NCBI GenBank assembly: GCA_902783675.1 | Contig: CACZRW010000065.1 | Coordinates: 1-7,751 of the forward strand | Origin: an uncultured Pseudomonadota bacterium | GTDB lineage: Bacteria; Pseudomonadota; Alphaproteobacteria; CACZRW01 | Direction: 5' to 3' | Length of the DNA stretch: 7,751 bases | Part shown: in pieces, positions 1 through 6,289 of the stretch | Layout: every line of letters starts with the position of its first letter | How positions within the stretch are numbered: the first letter of the stretch is position 1 | Notes under the pieces: generated by a model | What the model saw: only the letters and a program-made list of their open reading frames with translations | Told to the model about the DNA's origin: nothing | The model's database searches: none | Translations under genes and position numbers: made by a program

Positions 1-437
1 ATTCCGCCGTTTACGACGGTAGGATCTTTTCCCGCTTCCTTAAGAATAGCCGCTACCATTGAGGTTGTAGTAGTCTTGCCATGCGTTCCGCCCACCGAAA
101 TTGACCAGTGCGAGCGCATAAGCTCTGCCAACATTGCCGAGCGATGTATCACGGGAATCATCTTAGATTTTGCCGCTTTTACTTCTTCATTGTTTTCACC
201 TATGGCAGAAGAAACCACCACCACTCCGGCGCCCTCGATATTTCCCGCCTTATGCCCGATTTTTACATCAATGCCCATATTCTTAAGGCGCGTGACATTA
301 GCATTTTCCGCAATGTCCGAACCGCTGACATTATAGCCGGACAAGTGCATAATCTCGGCGATACCGCTCATCCCTATGCCGCCGATGCCGATAAAATACA
401 CTTTTCCGAAAGGAAAGGGGAACTTCAACTTTTTCAT
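1..437 (-). CDS. murC: UDP-N-acetylmuramate--L-alanine ligase MurC (N-terminal part, runs off the window)
   Basis: Cytoplasmic ATP-dependent ligase that adds L-alanine to UDP-MurNAc, the first peptide step of peptidoglycan precursor synthesis. Translating the minus strand from the ATG at 437-435 gives 145 complete codons before the window ends, about a third of the usual length of roughly 470 residues. The Rossmann-like UDP-binding loop GIGGIGMSG is at residues 17-25, and 'SGSDIAENANVTRL' follows. 'VVVVSSAI' (72-79) is typical of MurC. The ATP-binding P-loop GGTHGKTTTT at 116-125 is intact; the THGKT form is the MurC version of the Mur ligase loop. The start is supported by AAGGA just upstream and by the ATGA overlap with the murG stop (434-437), which implies translational coupling. 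The remainder, including the central and C-terminal ligase domains, lies outside the window, so completeness of the gene cannot be judged. Confidence 0.96.
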   Translation of the reverse strand, partial: MKKLKFPFPFGKVYFIGIGGIGMSGIAEIMHLSGYNVSGSDIAENANVTRLKNMGIDVKIGHKAGNIEGAGVVVVSSAIGENNEEVKAAKSKMIPVIHRSAMLAELMRSHWSISVGGTHGKTTTTSMVAAILKEAGKDPTVVNGG

Positions 438-1570
438 TTTCCTTTGCGCTCCCTGGCTACATCTAAAACTGTTTTTACTAAAGAATCAGCTATTTTAGGC
501 GTATCTTTTATCAAAGCGCAAGAGGCGGCATTTTTCAAGACATCGGTATTTTCAAAAAGTGACTCCAGACGCTCGGCAAGCGCCGCGGGAGTAAAGCCGT
601 TTTCATTCATAAGCCACCCGCCGCCTTTTTCTTTAAGAGCAAGAGCGTTGGCGCTTTGATGATCGTCCGCCGCATACTTGAAAGGCACAAGAATGGCAGG
701 CCTGCCGATTGCAAAAATCTCTGCCATGGAAGACGCTCCCGAACGAGAAATAATCAAATGCGCCTTTGCCATTTTATCGGGTATGTCATCAAAGAAGTTG
801 GCAAGCGTAACCTTTGCTTCCGTTCCTTTATAGGCCTTTTTGACCCTTTCCAAATCCTCTTTACGACATTGCTGGCAAATCTCCAGCTTCTTTTGGATAT
901 CCTCGGGCAAGAGCCCGATAGCCGTCGGCACAACATCGCTAAGTATTCTTGCCCCTTGACTGCCGCCTATGACGAGAATGTTAATTTTGCCCTTAGTCCC
1001 GAGCTTAGGGTAGGGCGCTCCGGCCTTTTTCGCTATTTGTTGGCGCACCGGCATGCCGACATAGGAAGTTTTTATTCCGCGCGGGACTTTAGAAGTTTTC
1101 TTAAAAGAAGTAATGACCAGCCTTGCCTTTTTAGCAAGCAGACGATTTGCCCTGCCCAAAACAGCATTTTGCTCGTGGATAATGAGAGGTATGCGCGCAA
1201 GATACGCTCCCATTCCTCCGGGGATAGAGGCAAAGCCTCCGAAACCGACCACAGCCAAAGGTTTAAGCCGGCGAAGGACAAAGAAGCTTTGTATTGTCCC
1301 CAAACCGAGCAGTAACAAGGCAAAGACTTTCCCGAAGACACTGCGTCCCGTAAAGGCCTCGCCGTTTACGCGCACGACTTGGATTTTATCGTTTGCTTCA
1401 AATGCTTTCCCGCGCTTGTCCGTAAGCAAAACCACTTTTAACCCTTGCTCCAAAAGCTTGGTTGCCAAAGCCTCGGCAGGAAAGATATGCCCGCCGCTTC
1501 CGCCCGCGCACAGCACAATAGTGCCGAGTTCTTTACTTTTTTTCTTTTCGTTAACCGCAACTTTTTTCAT
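434..1570 (-). CDS. murG: Lipid II synthase MurG (UDP-GlcNAc transferase)
   Basis: Membrane-associated GT28 glycosyltransferase that transfers GlcNAc from UDP-GlcNAc onto lipid I to make lipid II on the inner face of the cytoplasmic membrane. The product has 378 residues, close to the family's usual 355-370; the excess is a lysine-rich 16-residue N-terminal extension before the first beta strand (TIVLCAGG). Visible motifs in order are the glycine-rich loop GGSGGH (23-28), the second G-loop region VGFGGFASIPGG (108-119), HEQN (132-135), the third G-loop GGSQGA (202-207), SRSGASSMAE (275-284) and the acceptor/nucleotide-site stretch DDHQSANA (302-309). All key segments appear intact. The ATG at 1570 overlaps the ftsW stop as ATGA, and its own stop overlaps the murC start in the same way, so the three are likely co-translated. 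No closer start codon exists before the first G-loop. Confidence 0.97.
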   Translation of the reverse strand: MKKVAVNEKKKSKELGTIVLCAGGSGGHIFPAEALATKLLEQGLKVVLLTDKRGKAFEANDKIQVVRVNGEAFTGRSVFGKVFALLLLGLGTIQSFFVLRRLKPLAVVGFGGFASIPGGMGAYLARIPLIIHEQNAVLGRANRLLAKKARLVITSFKKTSKVPRGIKTSYVGMPVRQQIAKKAGAPYPKLGTKGKINILVIGGSQGARILSDVVPTAIGLLPEDIQKKLEICQQCRKEDLERVKKAYKGTEAKVTLANFFDDIPDKMAKAHLIISRSGASSMAEIFAIGRPAILVPFKYAADDHQSANALALKEKGGGWLMNENGFTPAALAERLESLFENTDVLKNAASCALIKDTPKIADSLVKTVLDVARERKGK

Positions 1571-2694
1571 TCAATCAGCTCTCCTCCGGTTCGTCTTCGC
1601 GTAAGAGCAAGCACCATACCCATGGCGAAGCCGATAGATACAAGGCTTGATCCTCCGTATGATATAAAGGGCAGAGTCATACCCTTTGTCGGTATCAAAT
1701 GCAAGGTCGAGGACATATTTATAACCGCTTGCCATCCGAATTGTATCAAAAGCCCCGCTACGGCAATCAGGGAGAACAGGTCATTTTCTTTCATGGCCAT
1801 TGCAAAGCCTCGGAATATAATCAAAGCAAACAGCACGATAATCAGCATACAAAGAAAAAAGCCGAACTCCTCGCCCGCTACCGCCATAATAAAATCCGTG
1901 TGCGCGTCGGGGATAGAGCTCTTGACAATTCCTTCTCCCGGCCCCGTCCCGAACAAGCCGCCGGAACTAAACGCCCGCTCGGCTTTATCAACTTGATAAG
2001 TATCACTGTTCTCGGGGTTTAAGAAGTTATTTATGCGAAATTGAAAGTGCGGCACGAAAAAGTAGGAAGCTACCCCGAAAACCACAACTGCCGCCACAAT
2101 TATCAAGACTATAAGCAAACTTATCCCAGCAAGGAAAAATTGCGCCCCCCAAATCACCACCATGGTGAAAGTCATTCCCATATCGGGTTGCATCAGCAAA
2201 AGCATCATAATGGACACGAGCAGACCCATGGAAACGAAGGTATAGCGGTTGTTTGCAGTTTTACGCCCCATAGCCAGAAGCCAAGCCGATATTATCGCAA
2301 ACGAGGGCTTAAGAAACTCGGACGGCTGGCATGAAAAGCCGAAAATTGAAATCCATCGTTGCGAACCTTTTATACTTTCGCCTATAAACAAAGTCGCTCC
2401 CGTCATGACAAACGCAGCAAGCAAGGCTAAAAGCGCTATTCTCCGCACGGCCTTAGGCGTTTGAAATGCCATAATAATCATTAAAGCAAAAGATACGGGC
2501 AGCCATGTCAGCTGTTTTTTAAGCAGCGCATAATTGTCCGAAAATCCCATTCTGGGAGCCATAACCGGCGATGCCGAGAAATTAAGCAAAATCCCTATGA
2601 CTATAACCGCCACGATTGCCCCGAGCATAACCTTGTCCACAGACCACCACCATCTGGCAAGAATACTGGTATCGCTTCGGTTAAAGGGTCGCAT
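1567..2694 (-). CDS. ftsW: Septal peptidoglycan glycosyltransferase FtsW (SEDS family)
   Basis: Polytopic membrane enzyme of the SEDS family that polymerises lipid II into glycan strands at the division site, working with the transpeptidase FtsI, whose gene lies upstream in this cluster. The 375-residue product is of normal length and has about ten hydrophobic segments. Diagnostic stretches are the alphaproteobacterial N-terminus DTSILARWWWSVD (8-20), KGSQRWI (109-115), QPSEFLKP (123-130), QPDMGMT (169-175), PDAHTDFIMAVAGEEFG (262-278, with the catalytic-type Asp at 267) and LPFISYGGSS (341-350). Its ATG lies only 6 bases past the mraY stop, and AAGG/TAGG sequence spanning that stop can serve as its ribosome site. 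murD, which normally sits between mraY and ftsW in proteobacterial dcw clusters, is absent here. RodA is the main alternative, but the cluster context and sequence favour FtsW. Confidence 0.96.
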   Translation of the reverse strand: MRPFNRSDTSILARWWWSVDKVMLGAIVAVIVIGILLNFSASPVMAPRMGFSDNYALLKKQLTWLPVSFALMIIMAFQTPKAVRRIALLALLAAFVMTGATLFIGESIKGSQRWISIFGFSCQPSEFLKPSFAIISAWLLAMGRKTANNRYTFVSMGLLVSIMMLLLMQPDMGMTFTMVVIWGAQFFLAGISLLIVLIIVAAVVVFGVASYFFVPHFQFRINNFLNPENSDTYQVDKAERAFSSGGLFGTGPGEGIVKSSIPDAHTDFIMAVAGEEFGFFLCMLIIVLFALIIFRGFAMAMKENDLFSLIAVAGLLIQFGWQAVINMSSTLHLIPTKGMTLPFISYGGSSLVSIGFAMGMVLALTRRRTGGELIE

Positions 2695-2700
2695 TTCGGC

Positions 2701-3789
2701 CTACCTTAACTTTAATGTTGCCAGTGCCAGCAAACCGCACACTATGGCAAGAATCCAAAAACGAACCACCACAGTGGTCTCTGCCCAGCCTTTTTTCTCA
2801 AAATGGTGATGAATAGGCGCCATTTTAAATATGCGCTTGCCCGTGATTCTAAAAGATGCGACTTGCAGTATGACGGACAGAGCCTCTATCACAAACACGC
2901 CGCCCGCAACCGCCAAGACAATCTCGTGCTTTGTTGCTACCGCCACTGCGCCGAGCGCCCCGCCTAAAGCAAGCGAACCCGTATCTCCCATGAATATCTT
3001 TGCCGGCGGCGCGTTAAACCACAAAAATCCCAAGCAGGCTCCGACCAAAGCGCCGCAAAACACCGCCAGCTCACCGACTCCGGCCACATAGTGAAGCTGC
3101 AGATAGTTCGCAAAAACCGCGTTGCCGACCAAATATGTAATCAGCAAAAAGACCGCCGAGCAAATCATTACCGGACCCGTTGCCAGCCCGTCCAGTCCGT
3201 CCGTAAGATTAACGGCGTTACTCGCTCCGACAATCACGATAACGGCAAAAGGTATATAGAAAATCCCCAAATCAATCACCCAAGACTTAAAAAACGGAAA
3301 GGTAAGGGCGTATGAAAGATCGGGTTTTGTATAGGACGCAATCAAAAAGGCACATATTCCCGCCACAATAATTTGCAAAGAAAACTTTAGCTTTGCGGAT
3401 ATTCCGCTGGGATTGTTTTTGATAAGTTTTTCGCAGTCGTCAAGGAAGCCTATTGCTCCGAACAGCAATGTAGCGCCGAGTAATATCCACACAAACGGAT
3501 TGTCCATCTTCGCCCACAATAAAGTAGCCGCCGCTATCGTAATTATCATGATAAGCCCGCCCATCGTAGGGGTGCCGGACTTTTCTTTTTTATGAGAAAT
3601 CTCACCCAGCTCGCGAATGGGCTGCCCGTTTGTTTGCTTGGATTTAAGCCACTTTATAATAGGCGGAGCAATCAAAAAGGTCAGCAAAAAGGCGGTAAGT
3701 ATTGCTCCACCTGTCCTAAAGGTTATGTATTTAAAGACATCTAAAAACGACCAAACATCAGAAAACTGCGATAACAGACTAAAAAGCAT
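2701..3789 (-). CDS. mraY: Phospho-MurNAc-pentapeptide transferase MraY
   Basis: Integral membrane enzyme that transfers phospho-MurNAc-peptide from the UDP precursor to undecaprenyl phosphate, forming lipid I. I place the start at the ATG at 3789-3787, giving 362 residues, the usual size (about 360), with the standard N-terminus 'FKYITFRTGG' at 19-28. CGGAG ends 7 bases before this ATG. The frame stays open to an ATG at 3861, which would add 24 residues unlike MraY and has no clear ribosome site. Motifs seen are QPIRE (56-60), SGTPTMGG (71-78), FLDDCEK (115-121), NLTDGLDGLA (194-203), FMGDTGSLALGG (266-277) and APIHHHFEKKGW (324-335). The catalytic aspartates and the HHH loop are present. 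The residue after the DD pair is Cys rather than the usual Tyr. It is the first gene of the tightly packed mraY-ftsW-murG-murC run and follows the cluster's only sizeable non-coding gap. Confidence 0.97.
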   Translation of the reverse strand: MLFSLLSQFSDVWSFLDVFKYITFRTGGAILTAFLLTFLIAPPIIKWLKSKQTNGQPIRELGEISHKKEKSGTPTMGGLIMIITIAAATLLWAKMDNPFVWILLGATLLFGAIGFLDDCEKLIKNNPSGISAKLKFSLQIIVAGICAFLIASYTKPDLSYALTFPFFKSWVIDLGIFYIPFAVIVIVGASNAVNLTDGLDGLATGPVMICSAVFLLITYLVGNAVFANYLQLHYVAGVGELAVFCGALVGACLGFLWFNAPPAKIFMGDTGSLALGGALGAVAVATKHEIVLAVAGGVFVIEALSVILQVASFRITGKRIFKMAPIHHHFEKKGWAETTVVVRFWILAIVCGLLALATLKLR

Positions 3790-3796
3790 ATGCTTT

Positions 3797-3800
3797 CTCC
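3797..3800 (-). promoter_or_regulatory. Ribosome binding site of mraY
   Basis: The minus strand reads CGGAG followed by AAAGCAT and then ATG, a Shine-Dalgarno core 7 bases from the ATG at 3789. It decides the mraY start: the upstream in-frame ATG at 3861 has only TTTAAAATCCCGTGA before it, with no purine-rich core. Confidence 0.75.
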
Positions 3801-3867
3801 GAAAAAAGGAATAATCACGGCATTTTTGCAAAAAATTACCTAAAAAAGCGTTAACATTCACGGGATT

Positions 3868-3884
3868 TTAAAGGATTCCTTAAA
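3868..3884. repeat. 17-base dyad centred on a GATTC site
   Basis: TTAAAGGA-T-TCCTTAAA has arms of 8 bases matching at 7 of 8 positions, with a perfect AAGGATTCCTT core. The centre is a GANTC site (3874-3878). It lies in the mraY leader region and resembles the second dyad at 3898-3914, whose centre is 30 bases away, close to three helical turns. The two agree at 10 of 17 positions, mainly in the AGGAnTC core. It could be a protein-binding site or a weak hairpin in the mRNA. No known operator was recognised. Confidence 0.5.
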
Positions 3885-3897
3885 CTAAAAGAGTAAC

Positions 3898-3914
3898 ATT
3901 CAGGAATCTTGAAT
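3898..3914. repeat. 17-base dyad centred on a GAATC site
   Basis: ATTCAGGA-A-TCTTGAAT has arms of 8 bases matching at 7 of 8 positions, with the GANTC site 3904-3908 at its centre. A further GAATC (3911-3915) overlaps its right edge. It lies just downstream, in the direction of transcription, of the candidate mraY promoter, so an occupied site here could affect transcription. Function is inferred only from symmetry, position and similarity to the dyad at 3868-3884. Confidence 0.45.
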
Positions 3915-3923
3915 CACAACTTA

Positions 3924-3952
3924 AGTATGAGTCTTTATCCGATTCAAAACAA
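3924..3952 (-). promoter_or_regulatory. Candidate sigma70-type promoter for mraY-ftsW-murG-murC
   Basis: On the minus strand TTGTTT (3952-3947) and CATACT (3929-3924) are separated by exactly 17 bases, an imperfect -35/-10 pair. It sits in the only long intergenic gap and would start transcripts near 3917, leaving a leader of about 128 bases before the mraY ATG. GAGTC (3929-3933) touches the -10 element and GATTC (3941-3945) lies in the spacer, the arrangement known for GcrA/CcrM-regulated promoters. The hexamers are weak by sequence alone, so this is a candidate only. Readthrough from murE is also possible. Confidence 0.4.
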
Positions 3953-3967
3953 AAGACTTTTAAGGAG

Positions 3968-4792
3968 CTATAGCACTCGCTTAAAGGACTCTACGATAAG
4001 CCCCAATCTGTCATCGCCAAATTCACTTGCGGACACATCGGAATCTTCCATGAGTCCAAAGGTCACAATCCTTCGTATCCCGTTAATTTTCGCCTCTCTT
4101 ATGATAGCGGCAAGTCCGCGATGGCTGTCCTCAATCAGCAAAGCGGCATCAGGTAAAGCACCCTTGAAAGCATCGGTGATATTAGGCACTCTGTCCTCGG
4201 CGGTGATAAGAATAGCGTCGGGGAAGGCAGCTTTTGACACATCGCCAAGCCCTGCAAAGTTTGCTCCGCCCAGCTCTAAAGCAATAAACTTGTTATGCCA
4301 CCCGACATTGCAAAGGCAGACTTTAGTATCAAGCTCACTCACCCGCTTGTCGTAAATGTGCGCGGTTTCTCCCGCGGGCCTGCATAAAGCCTTTAAAGCC
4401 TCCACAACTTTCGCGCTTATAGTATTTTTACACAAAAGGATAAGCTTCGCTTTGCCCCTGAATCTTGCATACTTCGCCATATTGTCCAGAGCGCTCATCG
4501 TGTCATCGACCACTATCATATTTTTAGCGAAAGTACCGTTTTGCCCGTTTGTTCCAAGCTTATGAACAATCGCCGCCACGGCTCCGCGCTCAAAAGCCCT
4601 CGCCACTTGCGCATGTCCCGTTTCTTCCGCCTCGCCGTCAATGTCGTCGTCAGTATCAGCATTCGGCAAAGCAACAAAGACATCGGCAGGCTTTATATCC
4701 TTAAGGCTAACGGCAACACCGTAAATATCCTTATTCTCAAGTTTAGTCGCTCCGCCGATTATTTTGGTAAGCTCGGACACTTTCCATATAAC
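3968..4792 (-). other. Degenerate, truncated MurF-like domain inside the murE fusion (residues 497-770)
   Basis: This 274-residue segment begins 'VIWKVSELTKIIGG', matching a typical MurF N-terminus, so murF seems to have joined murE at its own start. MurF normally adds D-Ala-D-Ala to the UDP-MurNAc-tripeptide and has about 450 residues. Recognisable MurF remnants are DIKPADVFVAL (528-538), FERGAVAAIV (563-572), VVDDTMSALDNMAKYAR (590-606), ALELGGAN (667-674), FPDAILIT (686-693) and RRIVTFGLMEDSDVSA (736-751). The ATP loop that should read GSNGKTTTK is replaced by CKNTISAK (617-624). The DSR motif is lost, part of the central domain is deleted, and the protein stops before the rest of the central domain and the whole C-terminal ligase domain. 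It cannot be a working ligase by known mechanism. The frame stays open for 274 codons, so the domain may be retained for another role or be in recent decay. Confidence 0.8.
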
Positions 4793-6280
4793 GGCAGTAT
4801 TTTCTCCCGCACCCTTTTTAGCTTCGGGATCGATGGCAAGGGCTACTTTTATGGCTTCCTCGGTATCGTTAAAGTGATGCACTTCGTTGCCGATTTTCTG
4901 CCCGGTTTCATGCCCTTTGCCCGCCAGCACCAAGACATCGCCGGTGTTAAGCTCGCCGATTGCCGTCGCGATAGCTTTTTCGCGAGGGGATATTTCTACT
5001 CCCTCGGGACAAGCTGCCATAATTTCCGAGCGAATAAAAGCGGGGTCCTCCGTGCGCGGATTATCATCGGTAACAAATACTTTATCTGCCAGCTCGGCAG
5101 CTATTTTGCCCATTTTAGGACGCTTGGTCCTATCTCTGTCACCACCGCAACCCATGACGATGGAAAGCCTGCCGGAGCAGGTGGGGCGCAAGGTTTTAAG
5201 CACATTTTCAATCGCATCGGGAGTATGGGCGTAATCAACATAAATACTTGCCCCATTGGAAAGCGTCACAACATTTTCAAGCCGCCCCCAAGCACCTTTT
5301 AGCCCTTCCAAAGCTCCCACCGCCTTTTCAATATTTGCGCCTGTTCCTATGCAAAGTCCCAACGCGCACAAAGCGTTCATGGCTTGGAAATCTCCGTTAA
5401 GCGGTAGGCGTATGTTGTAACGCTTCCCCAGCACCTCAAGCAAAAGGTTTTGCCCCATTGCGTCCATGCGATGATTGACGATTTTCAAATCCTTGCCCTT
5501 AAACCCGTAGGAAAGGATATTAAGCTTGCTACCCCTTGCTGCGGCATTAAGCGCCGCCGCCTCGGGAATGTCGGCATTTATAACTGCCACCCCGGAAGGC
5601 ACGACCAATTCTTTGAATAAGCGCAACTTCGCCATGAAATAATTGTCCATGGTTTTGTGATAATCCAAATGGTCTTGCGTAAGGTTGGTAAAGCCCGCCG
5701 CCCGTATTTTAAGCCCGTCAAGTCGCCATTGACATATTCCGTGACTTGACGCCTCTATCGCCAAGCTCCGCACGCCTTTCTCTGCCAAGGCATTCACATT
5801 TGGATAAAGTACCGTGGGAGGAGGGGAGGTAAGGTTACCTTCCTCGTTCATATATTTTGATATTATCCCGATAGTCCCCATGCTTGCGGCAGGCTCACCC
5901 AATGCCTCCCAAATCTGGCGACAAAAAACGGAAGTAGAAGTCTTGCCGTTCGTTCCCGTTACCGCAACGATATTTTCGGGCTGCTTAGGAAAAAAGGCCT
6001 TTACCATAAGCGTGAAGGCAAGTCTCGGCTCATCGGCGACAAAAACGCAAAAACCATCGGGCAAGTCAGGCTCTTTTTTGCTTTTTTTAACAAGCACGGC
6101 AACCGCACCTTTTGCAAGCGCCAGCGGAATGAAGTCCTCGCCGTTCGCCTTCGTCCCCTTTAACGCGGCGAACAGGAAGCCTTCTTTAACGGCTCCGGAA
6201 TCTTCGGTCGCACCAACTATCTCTATATTAGGGTTGTTTACACGCGCTCCGCTAATCTTTGCAAGTTCACCTGCCAGCAT
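3968..6280 (-). CDS. murE: MurE (UDP-MurNAc-tripeptide synthetase, meso-DAP type) fused to a degenerate MurF-like domain
   Basis: Cytoplasmic ATP-dependent ligase adding meso-diaminopimelate to UDP-MurNAc-L-Ala-D-Glu. Of 770 residues, about 1-483 form a complete MurE. The P-loop GTNGKTST is at 109-116, EASSHG at 176-181 and TQDHLDYH at 201-208. A lysine in MAKLRLF (218) fits the carbamylated position. NGDFQAMNALCAL is at 295-307 and DYAHTPDA at 349-356. The DAP-specific DNPRTEDP is at 406-413 and GKGHE at 454-458. The N-terminal DSR motif reads DSG (27-29). A short linker (484-496) leads into a MurF-like segment that lacks its P-loop and C-terminal domain. MurE is usually about 490 residues and a true MurE-MurF fusion over 900. 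The ATG at 6280 is preceded by AGAGGTAGG and by an in-frame TAA three bases before it, so the start is secure. The stop is at 3970-3968. MurE activity is well supported; MurF activity is not expected. Confidence 0.95.
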   Translation of the reverse strand: MLAGELAKISGARVNNPNIEIVGATEDSGAVKEGFLFAALKGTKANGEDFIPLALAKGAVAVLVKKSKKEPDLPDGFCVFVADEPRLAFTLMVKAFFPKQPENIVAVTGTNGKTSTSVFCRQIWEALGEPAASMGTIGIISKYMNEEGNLTSPPPTVLYPNVNALAEKGVRSLAIEASSHGICQWRLDGLKIRAAGFTNLTQDHLDYHKTMDNYFMAKLRLFKELVVPSGVAVINADIPEAAALNAAARGSKLNILSYGFKGKDLKIVNHRMDAMGQNLLLEVLGKRYNIRLPLNGDFQAMNALCALGLCIGTGANIEKAVGALEGLKGAWGRLENVVTLSNGASIYVDYAHTPDAIENVLKTLRPTCSGRLSIVMGCGGDRDRTKRPKMGKIAAELADKVFVTDDNPRTEDPAFIRSEIMAACPEGVEISPREKAIATAIGELNTGDVLVLAGKGHETGQKIGNEVHHFNDTEEAIKVALAIDPEAKKGAGENTAVIWKVSELTKIIGGATKLENKDIYGVAVSLKDIKPADVFVALPNADTDDDIDGEAEETGHAQVARAFERGAVAAIVHKLGTNGQNGTFAKNMIVVDDTMSALDNMAKYARFRGKAKLILLCKNTISAKVVEALKALCRPAGETAHIYDKRVSELDTKVCLCNVGWHNKFIALELGGANFAGLGDVSKAAFPDAILITAEDRVPNITDAFKGALPDAALLIEDSHRGLAAIIREAKINGIRRIVTFGLMEDSDVSASEFGDDRLGLIVESFKRVL

Positions 6281-6289
6281 AATTTACCT

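Larger units (their letters stand above)
3874..4056. promoter_or_regulatory. Cluster of GANTC (CcrM-type methylation) sites upstream of mraY
   Basis: GANTC sites start at 3874, 3904, 3911, 3929, 3941, 3987, 4041 and 4052. The first five lie within 72 bases of the non-coding gap, and the last three are in the 3' end of the murE::murF-like gene. My hand count over the rest of the window finds only 12 more (155, 483, 561, 1674, 2751, 2845, 3076, 4460, 6198, 6915, 7075, 7718). In Alphaproteobacteria GANTC is the target of the cell-cycle methylase CcrM, and GcrA activates sigma70 promoters carrying methylated GANTC. The density and the position before mraY suggest methylation-dependent control of mraY-ftsW-murG-murC. 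The sites are directly visible; the role is inferred, and neither ccrM nor gcrA is in the window. Confidence 0.6.

Noticed and set aside
3790..3860. Possible terminator or riboswitch-like hairpin in the mraY leader (for example GCA-AAAA-TGC next to T-runs).
   Set aside because: The stem is only 3 pairs and no longer pairing was found, so it is too weak to call.
3790..3861. A longer MraY starting at the ATG at 3861 (386 residues) or a leader peptide fused in frame.
   Set aside because: The 24 extra residues (MNVNAFLGNFLQKC and onward) do not resemble MraY. No ribosome site precedes that ATG, and the ATG at 3789 has CGGAG at 7 bases and gives the family's standard length.
4400..4440. Loss of the MurF P-loop could be a sequencing frameshift.
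   Set aside because: I read the region in the other minus-strand frames and found no GKTT-like loop; flanking MurF-like sequence is in the same frame on both sides (VVDDTMSAL before, ALELGGAN after), so the change is substitution, not a shift.
4541..5302. A 253-codon open frame on the plus strand opposite murE, and other plus-strand open frames across the window.
   Set aside because: They lie antisense to well-conserved genes, show no recognisable domain and are explained by the codon composition of the genes on the other strand.
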